Source: Nematopogon swammerdamellus
Lineage: Eukaryota > Arthropoda > Insecta > Lepidoptera > Adelidae
Assembly (NCBI GenBank): GCA_946902875.1
Contig: OX336342.1
Location: forward strand, 13,199,523 to 13,263,522
Length of the DNA stretch: 64,000 nt
Direction: 5' to 3'
Shown here one piece after another: positions 52,730 to 64,000 of the stretch. Numbering within the stretch: position 1 is the stretch's first letter; each line of letters begins with the position of its first letter. A model generated the notes under the pieces. It was given only the letters and a program-made list of their open reading frames with translations, was not told the origin of the DNA and did not search any database. The position numbers were made by a program, and so were the translations under genes.

Positions 52730-52952
52730 GACTTTGGGAGGTCATAAGACCTTTTCATTCAACTTCATCAAATAATATTTTTTGTAGATCGTAAATTTCA
52801 ATAAATTTTTATTTGATATTAATTTCAACTTGATACCTCTACCCGTTCCTGAGAAAAAAGGTATTGACAGACAGACAGACAGACAGACGGACAACAAAGT
52901 GATGCTATAAGGATCCCGTTTTTCCCTCCTTTGAGGTACGGAACCCTAAAAA
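52730..52952 (+). mobile_element. solo end of the GGTACGGAACCCT repeat
   Basis: It carries part of one internal unit, TACCCGTTCCTGAGAAAAAAGG, a (GACA)n tract and the terminus GAGGTACGGAACCCTAAAAA, in plus orientation. Confidence 0.7.
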
Positions 52953-53526
52953 TACTGTTAAACCTTTGTAGAGACAAAAGGGGACCTTAAAATAGAATTC
53001 AACCCATTTTTTAATTACAACAGCGAATATATCAGACGCCTGGCTGGCTCTACGTCCGTCTGTCCGTCACTCCATCTGTCATTTTGATCGTGAACAGTGT
53101 TTCGGCGTCCGGGTCCTCCCCGCCCCGTCGCTCCCCGCGCGAATCTCTTCGTCTCATCACTATCAAAATGTTGAAAGAAAAAAGAAAATATTATATATTA
53201 CAAATGTCTTGCATCAACTGGTCTTCCCAAATCTCATACATGGCATTACATTCTGAACGATATCTCCTTTTTCTTTTCGTCGAAAATGTCATTGCCCACA
53301 ACTGATTATTACAGAATCATTTTTGTGAAACAATTTTTGAAACATTATTCTTGGAAGCGTCAAATGTTAGATTTATTTTAATTTTATTCATACGAAACAT
53401 TTGGAAATCTCCAATTGGTATTTAACCATTTTGAGTAAGAGCCATAAAAGAAGGATAGAAATAAATTCTGGAAAGTATAACGGTAGATTTTGAATATTTT
53501 AAAATGAAAAAGTCGTTGGAAATTAA
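52953..53526. other. non-coding stretch
   Basis: No recognised element or gene. A short GC-rich patch lies at 53110-53150. Confidence 0.35.
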
Positions 53527-53832
53527 TTTTTTTTTTAATGGAAACGGACACGATTGGCTACATCACCTACAACATCCGTGATGTCAGCCCATAACACCGG
53601 GTGAACTAGGTGCCATGTCAATGCTTCCCCCTTTGATCGTGCCGGCTACACTGAACTGGTCGGAAAACACAAACTATTTATTACATAGCCGTTTCGACCG
53701 ACGTTTCATTCAGTGCGGTGGTGCCAACCCGGGCGGGTTAAACCCTACCACCAAGTAAGATTAGGAGGGAAGGGACCTAGAGTTTTACGAGGAATCCGAA
53801 CCTCGGTCAGCCTCCAACGGTCAGCGGTCACT
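53527..53832 (-). mobile_element. tRNA-derived SINE, minus-strand copy
   Basis: T run (A tail), then reverse complement of the 3' domain, AAGCACTGACATGGC block, core and B-box. The head beyond the B-box is truncated. It sits at the outer edge of the right inverted arm. Confidence 0.85.
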
Positions 53833-53837
53833 GTGAT

Positions 53838-55524
53838 GGTTCAGTAATTATTTTTTTAAATAATTTCTGACTTCACGGTCATCGTGTGCATATCAGGTAC
53901 TTAGAAGGGTAGAGCCAGGGGGTGGGAAGCTGTCGGGGCGGGGGGCGTTGTCAACGCAGGCGTGGGGACGCGGCTCGGCAGTCGGGGAGGCGAGACGGGG
54001 GATGATGTAGACAGCGCGGGCGCATCTCCGCGATCGTTCGTAATTTATAACGAGTAATTTTAAAGCCAAAAGACAATCGATGGACTTTATCGGTGGAATA
54101 ACGCGAGAGTGATGAACCAGTGATTAAGACCGTGGAGTGTAGTGCTGATGTGAACTATGCAGGCGCGCCTGTTGAACTAATACAGTGACTGGAGCAGCGT
54201 GACGCTGGATTCTGATGAGTAGCGCATGGACAATTACCGAATAATTCTCTAATTTTATAACATTTATGACTATTGTTTGATTCTCCCCCGTTATAGGTGG
54301 TTTATATGTAATCGTATTTGTTCGGAATTAGTTGTAAGGGTAATTAAATGTTTGTGGGAGTGGAAGGTTCCCTCGGCTTTAAACGACTAGGTATATTTGG
54401 AAGTTTCCCACAGGCCGTGTTTCTACGTGGACACGTACATAGTGTGTAAGGAGGAGCCTGCGTGCTTATTATTACGAACGAGACACAAGCAACAGCACCG
54501 GAAGGAATCAGTTGGTGACCAACAGATTCTCTCTCACAGATGCGACGGAATACGATAATTTATATACACAGGAGCGGATTAGAGACCTACAGTTTAACTT
54601 CTTCGAACGCCTCGCGACACGTAATTCCGTTTATTGACAATGACATTTGGACTTGTAGTTTAGAAACTGGGTTGTGGGTAAATATTAGCCTTAGGTTGGC
54701 GATTCCGAGGGTTTTATGTCTGCCGAGACGCTGCTTCGGCCTGTCATTTCATCTCAGACCTGATGATAGACTGAAGCCCGGATTGGGAGTAATTATCATT
54801 CTCTGATTCAAGAACTTTAGACTAGCTTAGGTGAGTTAGTGTCAATGTAGCCAGAACAGGACTATATTACATGCGAACGATCTGGTGTTGTCGTTTGGAG
54901 TGTCCATCTAAGCACTGCGCTTTGGGCGGGAATGCTGGACGTGCGTCGCAAGTTTTATTACTTTGTTCAATGTTGCAATGACAGGTGGGAGATATCTAGG
55001 TCACGGGGAGGGGACGAGACGGACATAATGACGTTAGGATTTACCCGTTAGTTATAATTTTAGCTTCACGTGAAGACTGGTAGGTAGGCGTCTTTCCTTA
55101 TGTGACAGTAACTTGTCTCCGAACTATGAAACGTCATCACTCATGTAATAAATATCCTCAAATACAATTAATCATATCTCTATAAAATAAAATAATTTCT
55201 ATCGGTGACAGGTTATTACGTTACATAATAATCTGCAGTGCCTCTTCGTGGCGAGGGACATCAGCCGGTGGCACTTTATTCGCATAATCGGGATCAAGGT
55301 GATTTACTGATCGATTGCATCTAATTTTATGGTAATATAGCAACGAGGAACATCCCGGTATAACGAACACGGTGCCATGGGACTAAACTGTCGTAGGGAC
55401 TCGTCTCTTAATGTCTTCACACCACTATAACGATCACAGCCAAAATTAACATTTTCTCATTTTTATCTTAATCGAAAGGGCGTCTTCCCTTTCCCGCGTT
55501 TAAATGCGAGGGTCTGGGGGTGCT
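53838..55524. repeat. right arm of the inverted duplication
   Basis: Reverse complement of 8637-10997, lacking the two insertions found there. It retains TTATATACACAG, TCAGTTGGTGACCAAC, GGGCGTTGTCAACGC and the inner edge GTCTGGGGGTGCT. Divergence by eye is moderate (many single-base changes and small indels), so the duplication is old relative to the SINE insertions. A SINE head abuts its inner end. Confidence 0.85.
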
Positions 55525-55624
55525 ACTGTCGCATCACCCATCCAAGTACTGACCGCACCCAGCGTTGCTTAACATTCAATAGCGACAGTTGACTGTCTGC
55601 ACCACCACTGAGCTATCGAGGCTG
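55525..55624 (-). mobile_element. tRNA-derived SINE, head only, minus strand
   Basis: Reading on the minus strand: GTCAGCCTCGATAGCTCAGTGGTGG (A box TAGCTCAGTGG), then GACAGTCAACTGTCGC and GGTGCGGTCAGTACTTGG. It stops before the B-box. Confidence 0.75.
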
Positions 55625-55631
55625 ACAAATC

Positions 55632-56454
55632 AGTCAGTAAGTCAGTTAAAATTATAATAATAATAAGTCAGTTATTGAAAAAGTTAACATAATATACAAT
55701 TGCATGAATTTTTATAATTTATCCTTAAATTATGTTGAGATAATTCATTGAAAAAAATGTATTTACCGTGAAGTAAAAATTATGATTTCCGTTTTAAAAC
55801 ATTGACGTAGAATAAATGTAATAAAATAGACACGTAATATTTTATGTTTTTGTTAATCACGCATTTATATATAATAAAATTTAAACAAAATCTGAAATGG
55901 TTGTGGCGACACACCGCAGCACTCCGCAGCACTAGCCGACACGAACTGTAATATCTGTGTTCATTATCTAATCTGTCACAATATTCTCTTGGCATTGTGC
56001 ATGGTTATCAGCTAAATATTTAGAACTATTTCTCGCGTTTGATCAGTCAGTAAGTCAGATAAAATTATAATAATAATAAGTCAGTTATTGAAAAAGTTAA
56101 CATAATATACAATTGCATGAATTTTTATAATTTATCCTTAAATTATGTTGAGATAATTGATTGAAAAAAATGTATTTACCGTGAAGTAAAAATTATGATT
56201 TCCGTTTTAAAACATTGACGTAGAATAAATGTAATAAAATAGACACGTAATATTTTATGTTTTTGTTAATCACGCATTTATATATAATAAAATTTAAACA
56301 AAATCTGAAATGGTTGTGGCGACACACCGCAGCACTCCGCAGCACTAGCCGACACGAACTGTAATATCTGTGTTCATTGTCTAATCTGTCACAATATTCT
56401 CTTGGCATTGTGCATGGTTATCAGCTAAATATTTAGAACTATTTCTCGCGTTTG
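55632..56454 (+). repeat. tandem duplication, unit 413 bp
   Basis: 55632-56044 and 56045-56454 are almost identical, with only a few single-base differences, and both begin CAGTCAGTAAGTCAG. Identical 71-codon frames in both copies are by-products of the duplication. The high identity indicates a recent event. Confidence 0.93.
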
Positions 56455-56504
56455 TATCAATATTCCCACATCGTCTCCATAAGCATTGACGCTTATTACA
56501 TTAA

Positions 56505-56648
56505 GGCCCACTTGCACCAACACGAATTTAACTATAAACCAGTTTAACTCGTTAAGCTAGCACCCGTTGTATGTGGGAACCGCGTTTGAACCGCGTTTAA
56601 ATCCATAACTCGCTACTTAACTCTAAACTCGTGTTGGTGCAAGTGGGC
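56505..56648. mobile_element. MITE with GGCCCACTTGCACCAACACGA termini
   Basis: Terminal inverted repeats GCCCACTTGCACCAACACGA (56506) and its complement ending at 56648. The interior has several GTTTAA/TTAAAC-rich segments. Total length is about 144 bp. The CACTTGCACCA terminus belongs to a common lepidopteran MITE type. Confidence 0.85.
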
Positions 56649-58825
56649 ATAAGTCGCCATCTATATTTTGCTTATTCGATCAGTTAATATCTGATAATAT
56701 CCAGTGCAGTGCCAGACGTGCTCTCCTACACTGCGAAAGCCCTACTATATCCATTAGCATTGATTAGCTGTTTAGGGTTTCGTGTGTTAAAAACTTTATA
56801 ACTTCGTTATATTCGTTAGTCCGTTTGCCTGTCATGCGACTATATAATTAATTTATAAGTTGACATAGCTCGAAAAAAATTTATAATTTGGCGAAAATTA
56901 ATATTTCGAAGGAAAAGTATTTTTCTGAGAAGTGTATTATTTGAACGTGATTTGATGATAAACACTAAAATGACATCTTCTACATTCATTTAGGGAAAAA
57001 ACATTTTTTTTCGCCTATAGCGCCTATAGAACGAAGATTTCATAGGTTGGTATTTTTCATTTATTTTACTTTAGTTTTAGTATTTGGTTTTACGTTGTAT
57101 TTTTATTAAACGTTTATTTCATATATAAGAAAGGAATTTTCATAAAAATATATCCTTATTTTCAAACAATATATGCGGGCACGCTAATATGAAATACAAT
57201 AATGGTTAAGTTATCCTAAACCCACGCCCTAAATGGAGCGAAGAACTGAGAAATCATATTCGTATGTACCTTCACTTCCTACGACATCCTCGGCGAGCGA
57301 GTGGAACAGTTTTTTATTCTTGTAAACTTGCATGGTATCGACTCATTGGCAGAGTGCGAGGGTTGAACGAAAGGTGAAAATGTTTATCGCGCAGTCGATG
57401 TAGGGAGAAGCTAATGGAATAATGAAAATTGATTCTTGGAAGCTACCTAGCGTGCTGCCACGCAAGCTCGATGCTTCTAATTATGCGTTTTACCTAAGCC
57501 TGAAGGATAATAGCAGACATTGAATAAAGTGTTTGTCTGCTTCGGGCTGATCCATTAAAGGTAACGCTGCCGTGAAGGAACATCTAGAACACCTACTCGA
57601 CAAAATTATTATTTCTAGAAAACGTTAGGTGTTTTGTTTTATAGCACCACACTGACCGTTGGCTTGAGTAGTCCAATGTAAAATCTGGTTTACGTATTAT
57701 ATACTTATGTAGAGACCACCGAATAGGAACCACCGAATGGTCATGTACCTGTCATTTGTTAGCAATATGCATAAATTTAAATTTTAATTGCTGTAGTGTT
57801 TCCAAAAGAAATTTAATAAAAATCGCATGTTTTAAGCTTCTTCTTCTATTCAACTAAAACAAATGAAGTCAATCCACCAAAATTACTAAGATATTTAAAA
57901 TTGGTAATATATTTCCAATCCAGGTGGACTTTAAATCAAATGATCGAAAGTAATAGTAACCTTCTACCTACAATGTATGATTTACATTATACACTGGTCT
58001 AGTTAGTCGTACAAGACAGTGACAGGCGGAGAATGTCTTTAGGCTTTAAGGCCGCTTTTTGTTACTTTTAATCGTACAATAAAGTATATTTTAATTTTTA
58101 ATTACATTTACAAGAAGCTAAACTACTCATAGATATGTATGGTTACCTCCGCCCCGCTGAAAGGAGCCTAAAGCCCCCATCAGATGGAACAGTTAAAACG
58201 GAAGGTACATTTATCGCAGAAGGCTGAATCTGACGCCACAGCCTCCGCCGGTAACAAATGCTGAGGACATTAGTCAAGCGGTGGGCGGGAAGAGGGGCGG
58301 GGGCGGCGCGGGGGCGACCAGACTCCGACGACGTACAGACGACACCACACCTCGTTGCCTGCGGGCTATACTGCAGGACTATTTATACAAGACTAGCTGC
58401 AGTGCCCGTGCCGTTACTCGACAGAGTCGGTGGCGGACAAACCAGAGATTATCTAAGAACTTTTGATCCTCTCTAATTTATTGGCTTTTATAAAATGACT
58501 TAACGTATACTTTTTACTTTCCCAGCATTATTTTATGGTATGGCTAAGGCGACGCGGTGGTGTCAACTTTATTCCTTTATTATTTATTTTTTCATCAAAA
58601 CATTGAATTCATTAATACTTAATTTATCACGTTATGCTACGGGTCTTTAAATCCAGTTCTAGGGAAAACAATCGTACTTCAGACAATCACAAACTAGAGG
58701 TTCCCTTGAGCGTTATTTTATACGAATTAACGACTACATGTCAGACAAAGAGTCAAAAGAATATGAGCGACTAAGAAGAATATCAGCTCGTTGAGCAGGA
58801 AAGAAAAGGCACTGTAAATAGGGTT
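56649..58825. other. non-coding stretch
   Basis: Mostly AT-rich. A GC-rich patch lies at 58270-58360 and an ACTAGCTGCAGTGCCCGTGCC repeat-like motif at 58389. No gene recognised. Confidence 0.35.
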
Positions 58826-58945
58826 TTTTTATGTAAACTGACACGGTTGGTTACATCACCTACAACATCCGTGATGTCAGCCCATAACACCGGGTGAACT
58901 TGGTGCCACGTCAGTGCCCCCCTTAGGTCGTGCCGGCTACATCAG
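58826..58945 (-). mobile_element. tRNA-derived SINE, 3' domain only, minus strand
   Basis: T run, then TGTAAACTGACACGGTTGG, the reverse complement of the 3' domain (CATCCGTGATGTCAGCCCA) and GTGCCACGTCAGTGC, ending where the core would begin. Confidence 0.8.
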
Positions 58946-59427
58946 AAAAAATAAACTCATGGGTGCATATACCCGACATTCCAACATCGGACCTTGAGAT
59001 CAAGAGTTCGATCCAAGGCCGTACCGACACCGCCCGCCGCTGCACCTGCAACCCTACCTAAAAATGGCCTCGTCCTTTTCAATTAAGTTTCAACTTCCTA
59101 TATTTTTATATGGGTCCCAAAATGGCGGGGTCACCGAGGAGAGTGGTGGAGGAAGTTATATAAAAAATCTTAAAAATAAAAATGTTACGTTTTAATAATT
59201 AGTTTTGCAATGAATAAAGATTAAGAAATAACGATGTTATTTAAATACCGAAAATGCATAAACAATTCGAAAGTCGGTTAATAAAAACTGTTGTCTGCTG
59301 TCGGTTAACAAATGTGTTGTGAAAATGTTATATTTCCTCGTAATAAAACATATTCTTCTAACTACATCGACTTGGCGGGGGCACTCCCGTGCCCCCAGAT
59401 ATTTTTTAATATATTAAAGCCATTCAT
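58946..59427. other. non-coding stretch
   Basis: Positions 59370-59400 (TCGACTTGGCGGGGGCACTC) are an inverted match to part of the repeat at 16460-16490. Otherwise anonymous. Confidence 0.4.
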
Positions 59428-59640
59428 TTTTTTTTTATGTAACCCAGCATTGGTGGCTGTGCCGAGAGACCAATGGTGCAGTTGACAGAGCCAAAATCAC
59501 CTCTCCTCGCGAAACCACGCTCAGTTAGGTGCCATGCCAGCAGATTTGCGGACTGTTGCTAGGCAGATGCTCAAAAACTGTCTAAGCAGATGCTCAAAAA
59601 CTGTTGAGCCCTAGAACGGCAGAGCCATTCTCAGATTTAC
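59428..59640 (-). mobile_element. SINE-like 3' domain, third subfamily, minus strand
   Basis: T run followed by TTATGTAACCCAGCATTGGTGGC, TCTCCTCGCGAAACCACGC and GGTGCCATGCC. A CAGATGCTCAAAAACTGT unit is repeated twice at 59567-59602. It matches 6000-6205 in inverse orientation. Confidence 0.55.
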
Positions 59641-59988
59641 CTGATTCTCTTTGTGAATTTCACCTTCAACCACCGAAGGTCGTATATCGTATTCATTCGT
59701 GCCGCGTCTGTTAACTTTTATCCCAGCGATACAAAAGCTTTATTCCAAGTTATACACGTTCACGTTTACCCACGAACTTCATGTGTACGTACAAGCAACC
59801 ATACATGTGCGACGCGCCGCAATATAATTGGCTGCCCTCAACGATGGGTTATTAAAAAATGTGTTGCGCGCTTAAGCCGCGGAAACCTCGGCGCAAACAC
59901 ACAATGGCACGCGCTGTGAGTGCAAGTGCATACAGGTGCACTTCCTCAAACATACCAGTGAAGTTTCAATTATTTATTACATTTTTTG
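59641..59988. other. non-coding stretch
   Basis: No repeat end or coding signal recognised. Confidence 0.35.
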
Positions 59989-60403
59989 TTTTTTTTTTTA
60001 TGTAAGTAATCCGGTATGGGTGGCTGAGTCGGAGGGGCCAAAGCGTATGCTCCGACCAGCCAATATAACCTCCGAGAAGGTAGGTGCCATACCGGAGACT
60101 TCCCTGGATTGCTGGCTATACTGGACTAGAGGAGAACACAACCGAGGCTGCTATGCGGCCATCTTACATCCAGTACGGTGGTATCAACCCAGTCGGCTAC
60201 AATTTGAGCCTACCACCTAGTAAGGGGCAAGGGAAGGGACCTACAGTTTTACACCGGTTCCGAACGGTGAAGCAGCAGGTGTAGGTATGCACTTAAATTT
60301 TTTCGTCACAAAAAACTCATTGGTACACGCCGACCGGATTCGAACCGAGGACCTCTCGCATGAGAAGCCGATGCCCAAACCACTCGGCCACCCGCCGCTT
60401 AAA
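59989..60403 (-). mobile_element. tRNA-derived SINE with a class-II-like tRNA head
   Basis: The minus strand starts with GGTGGCCGAGTGGTTTGGG (A box TGGCCGAGTGG) and reaches B box GGTTCGAATCC (around 60337-60347). The body contains TGTAGGTCCCTTCCC and ACTAGGTGGTAGG, the same core as the other SINE family, then a distinct 3' domain and an A tail. It therefore shares a core with, but has a different head and tail from, the copies at 8951 and elsewhere. Not a functional tRNA gene: the flanks do not pair as an acceptor stem. Confidence 0.85.
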
Positions 60404-60582
60404 CATATAGGTACAGTTGCACCAAATATAAATCCTCGTCTGAATGTAGCCCGGATGGAGCCGCAATAATGTAATTTTTGCGATCCGCCGCCGTGCGCGC
60501 GGTGATCGAGCTAAGAAATGTTATATTGAACCTCGGTTATTCAACTTCAGGTACTCATAAAGTAGGGTGCGACCGAACACAA

Positions 60583-60924
60583 AGTTTTTTTTAATTTATT
60601 TTTTTATGGAATCTGACACCGTTGGCCACATCACCTACAACATCCGTGATGTCAGCCCATAACACCGGGTGAACTAGGTGCCATGTCAGTGCTTCCCTTC
60701 GGTCGTGCCGGCTACACTGAACTGGACGGAAAACACAAACTATTTACATAGACGTTTCGACCGACGACGTTTTATTCAGTGCGGAGATACCAACCCGGGC
60801 GGGTTGAACCCTACCTAGTAAGGTAAAAAGGGAAGGGACCTACAGTTTTACGTGGAATCCGAAGCACGGTCAGCCGAACATAGCAACAGTCGGCTGTCTG
60901 CACCACTGAGCTATCGAGGCTGAC
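60583..60924 (-). mobile_element. tRNA-derived SINE, near full-length, minus strand
   Basis: T run and TATGGAATCTGACACCGTTG, 3' domain, core, CGTGGAATCCGAAGC (B box, diverged) and head ending CACTGAGCTATCGAGGCTGAC (A box). Confidence 0.88.
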
Positions 60925-61291
60925 TTGAAAGCTGACTGGCTGAAAGTGTTGTAGCTTCGTTGTTTGCGTCGTGCCGCTAATGCCGGCCGAGTATGGAATA
61001 AGCTAGCAGGTACCAGTGCGCCTTGCAGATATACGGGCGCGTCGCAAAGATGCTGTTAAGCTGAAACAAGGAAGCGCGCCTCGGTTTACAGCGCCGCTGG
61101 TGAGTCGGCTTTAGACTTACAGACGCGGGCGCGGCTCGAGCGCACACGACTATTATCTCGGGCTGTAAAAGATGCTGTAAATAAATGTGTTATCTTGCAG
61201 GAGAGTGGAAACATTGTGCTGTAATGGCTTCACGTGACAGATACATACAGTTATATATGCCATTGTCCTCAGTTTGAGTACCTACTAGTAA

Positions 61292-61604
61292 ATTTTTTAT
61301 AGAAACTGACACGATTGGCTACATCACCTACAACATCCGTGATGTCAGCCCATAACACAGAGTGAACTAGGTGCCATGTGAGTGAACTATTTACATAGCC
61401 GTTTCGACCGACGTTTCATTCAGTGTGGTGTTACCAACGCAGACGGGGTAAACCCTACCACCTAGTAGGGTAAGAAGGAAAGGGACCTACAGTTTAACGT
61501 GGAATCCGAACCACGGTTGGAGGCTGCTCCAACGGCCGAGCGGTCACCCATCCAAGAACTGACCGCGCCCAGATGTGCTTAACAACAACGAGCTACCGAG
61601 GCTG
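61292..61604 (-). mobile_element. tRNA-derived SINE, minus strand, internally deleted
   Basis: 3' domain, shortened middle (the GTGCCATGTGAGTGAAC join removes part of the body), core, B box GGAATCCGAACCACG and head to GAGCTACCGAGGCTGAC. Confidence 0.85.
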
Positions 61605-62619
61605 ACATGGAGTTAGGTTGGTCTTTCAATATAAATTGATAACTGATGTAAGTGTAGGGCAACGACGCGCATCAAGTATATTTAACTCACTCTTCATCAC
61701 CCAAAAAGTTGACTAGAAGAAATCACTACTTATTAATCATAAGTCCTCCTTTGTACTCTGTATGTAAATTCTATTGCCTTATTTTGTTTAATTGTAAAAA
61801 AATATATAGACAAAAAATAATACATGTAGAAATACATAATTGGTGTTCAATAAATAATAATTTATAATCATCATCACTATGATGATTAAAAGGCGAATCT
61901 GTACAATGTACATTGTAGGTTTGGAAGTATGGATACATAGAATGTTGAATTGGGGGGATGAAGGTTAAGTAATAGAATGATTTGAGATAATTTTTTTGGA
62001 ATTTTCATCTGCTTGTGTGTTAATGTTTTTGTATGTAGGTATATGTGTTTGTTTGTGAACGCATCATTTAAACTGTACTAATGCGAATGGAGCTTTCAGA
62101 AAAATATGGGGATTAACTCGATGTAACACATAGGATATATAGGATCATGTCATTATTACTTATATGAGCTGATCAGCGGGGTTGGAGAAAAATCGATACT
62201 TCGGAATTTGTTCATTCAATTCTAAGCAGAGTAGGTAAAAATAATTTATTATTATGTAATTTTCTCAGTCGCCATCACTGAGCGTTGTTAAAATATTCAC
62301 TTGCAATAAAAATGATAATGCATTTGATGGACACTAATTTAGTTATGAAATATGGGCCGGGTGGTGCGCGCCGCCCCCGCGGCTGCCGGGCTGGCATGGC
62401 GGGGCGGGCGGGGTGGGCGGGGCGGGCGGGCTTTCGTGAGCGCGACGAGGCTGTGAAGGCGGCGGAGGAGGCGGCGGCGGCGCGGCGCGGCGTCAGTTGG
62501 GCTCACACGGTGACAGCCCAATTTGAATAATGGAATAAATATGTACAAAGTATTGGGTTTAATTTTCCTTATAGAATATCAACCTAAACCACAGAGCAAA
62601 ACCTAATCTAAACCTAAAC
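61605..62619. other. non-coding stretch with a GC-rich patch
   Basis: AT-rich except 62355-62500, where GGGCGGG units and GCGGCGGAGGAGGCGG produce spurious open frames. No gene recognised. Confidence 0.4.
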
Positions 62620-63081
62620 TACCGAGGGTTCCGTACCACCAGTTAATCGGCCATCTTTTATTATTTCATGTTTTACTTTAGACTTTGCGCTATAATCACA
62701 AAGTTTGACATTTGTATGTATTACCATATTTACCATAGAGCAAAAATAAATAAAAATTGAAGAAATAAATGTTTATGTGCTATGATTACAACTGAAATAT
62801 TTTGGGATCATTTATGATTTCAGCTAAACGGGACTTCATAAACCAGTTATGATATGTGACATAATTTTTTTGATAAGTGAGATTATATTTTGATTTCGTT
62901 CACTTAGAAGCTTTAATATTTTACATTTTCAAGGGATTGTCAACCTTAGTACTTGATATTGATTTTAACTTGATACCTCGACTCATTCCGAAAAAAATAG
63001 TCATGACAGACCGATAAACGGACAAAAAAGTGATCCTATAAGGGTTCAGTTTTTCCTTTTGATGTACGGAACCCTAAAAAA
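62620..63081. mobile_element. short copy of the GGTACGGAACCCT repeat, inverted
   Basis: It begins ACCGAGGGTTCCGTACC and ends GATGTACGGAACCCTAAAAA, the same two termini as 45771-47305 in the opposite orientation, with about one internal unit. Confidence 0.7.
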
Positions 63082-63503
63082 GGATAAATCATTATTATTA
63101 AGGCGAAAGTTTGGAAGATTCAGAAAGTTTGCTTGTGAATATTTTATTGGCAAGAGATGTCGAAGACAATCCTATATTTTTTTGCGTAATAAAGAAAAAA
63201 ATTAAGTCAATAAAATCGTCAAGATAAGTCATTTAAAGATTAAAGCTTTCCACTAGTTTGTAGCTAATCAAATACAACTGTAGTAAATTATTATATTATA
63301 CAAAACTTAATTTGCAAATTAACTATCTTAGTTGAACAGTTTATTGATTTTCAGTCATAAAACCTGCACAAATTACCTATTTACCTTATACATTGAGATA
63401 TGGTCTCATCGATTATAAATAGCCGGCTTAAAATGAAGCTTTAAACAAAGCCAGTGCTCGGCTAAGTTATTATTAAGTAGTTTGCGGTAAGCGCTGAGCA
63501 TAA
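63082..63503. other. non-coding stretch upstream of a candidate exon
   Basis: AT-rich. No element or motif recognised. Confidence 0.35.
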
Positions 63504-63628
63504 ATGTTTCCTCGCGAACCGAAAGTTGGAGTCGTCGCATACTTGCCGTCGCTGATGAGCAGCGAGGAAGTTAATCTCGGCAACACAACGAGAGCTCTGA
63601 AAAGATTCGGACAGTTCTCAACAAGTTG
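63504..63628 (+). CDS. candidate host-gene first coding exon, unknown protein
   Basis: Function unknown. ATG at 63504 opens a frame of 41 codons starting MFPREPKVGVVAYLPS and continuing with SSEEVNLGNTT and LKRFGQF. It reaches AAGTTG followed by GTGAGT, a consensus-strength 5' splice site at 63629. Reading through would hit TGA immediately, consistent with an exon boundary. The segment has balanced composition in an AT-rich neighbourhood. A GC-rich stretch (63660-63715) follows in the presumptive intron. Could be chance. Confidence 0.3.
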
Positions 63629-64000
63629 GTGAGTTGAGCATTCTCCTGAGAAACTTGCCAGACGCCTCTGCCGCCTCTGCCGCCGCCCGCCGCCCCGCTG
63701 CGCCGCCGTCCACAGCCCTACACGATATGTCTAAAGACCACAATATGCAAAAGGTTATAGAGGAGGCAGCGGTTTATTGAGCAAGTCAAATAAAATATGT
63801 ACAAAACACTACATTACAAATTTAAAATGTATGCCTACATATCTTTGCCGTATCGCATACCTATTTCACGAACAACCGATATTTGATTGTCAACAGTTAA
63901 AACGGTTTCCGGTGGCATCGACTTATAAACATTCTCGATTGATAAAAATGTTGTCCCCTCTATCTCTGTACGCGTAACTCGAGAACCGCTCATCCATCTT
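63629..64000. other. non-coding stretch to window end
   Basis: A GC-rich (GCC)n-like block at 63660-63715, then AT-rich DNA. A 66-codon frame at 63777-63977 has no supporting evidence. Confidence 0.35.

Noticed and set aside
60320..60403. A possible tRNA gene on the minus strand
   Set aside because: A and B boxes are present, but the ends do not pair as an acceptor stem and the sequence continues into a SINE body.

Overview
This is an insect genome window, most likely lepidopteran. Long (TTAGG)n arrays, the arthropod telomere repeat, lie inside it. The rest is packed with interspersed repeats whose ends are characteristic of moth and butterfly genomes: tRNA-derived SINEs with a shared core, ends reading GTACGGAACCCT, Jockey-type 3' ends, and ends containing ACCCGACTACGGCGAAGCC. 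No complete host gene is visible. Three short open segments that end at good splice donors (11718-11907, 48097-48335 minus strand, 63504-63628) may be exons of host genes with long introns. I cannot name those genes.

The centre (about 16992-40034) is a composite telomere-like block. A higher-order unit occurs twice in the same orientation: a GC-rich decamer satellite, then degenerate TTAGG repeats broken by AAATAGG, then pure (TTAGG)n, then (TCAGG)n. Unit A runs 16992-31745 and unit B runs 31746-40034. Three minus-strand non-LTR retrotransposons sit in these arrays, each with its poly(A) tail placed after the same ...TTAGGTT boundary, as expected for telomere-repeat-specific LINEs of the R1/TRAS/SART type.

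Element 1 (17590-27753) is about 10.2 kb and apparently full length. It has ORF1 (Gag-like, 749 aa, CCHC knuckles), ORF2 (about 1255 aa: endonuclease, reverse transcriptase, RNase H, terminal zinc motif) and, unexpectedly, a third downstream ORF. ORF3 would encode about 396 aa with a CxxC plus coiled coil, a C2H2-like finger and a PKKRRK nuclear-localisation motif, and is broken by one frameshift at an 11-base G run. Element 1 is also peppered with the palindrome CGGAGTACTCCG. Element 2 (27791-31303) carries only a Gag-like ORF and no reverse transcriptase. Element 3 (32050-39124) is 5'-truncated, has a one-base frameshift, and is interrupted by a 3.46-kb nest of other repeats. The corresponding empty site is visible in unit A.

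The flanks (1-16.9 kb and 40-64 kb) are mostly non-coding repeat-derived DNA: at least ten copies of one tRNA-derived SINE family, several foldback/MITE elements, a mariner-like transposase fragment, a 19-unit 50-bp minisatellite (50961-51915) and a variable-unit repeat (45771-47305). A diverged inverted duplication brackets the whole telomeric block, with arms at 8637-10997 and 53838-55524. No rRNA genes, genuine tRNA genes or CRISPR arrays were seen.
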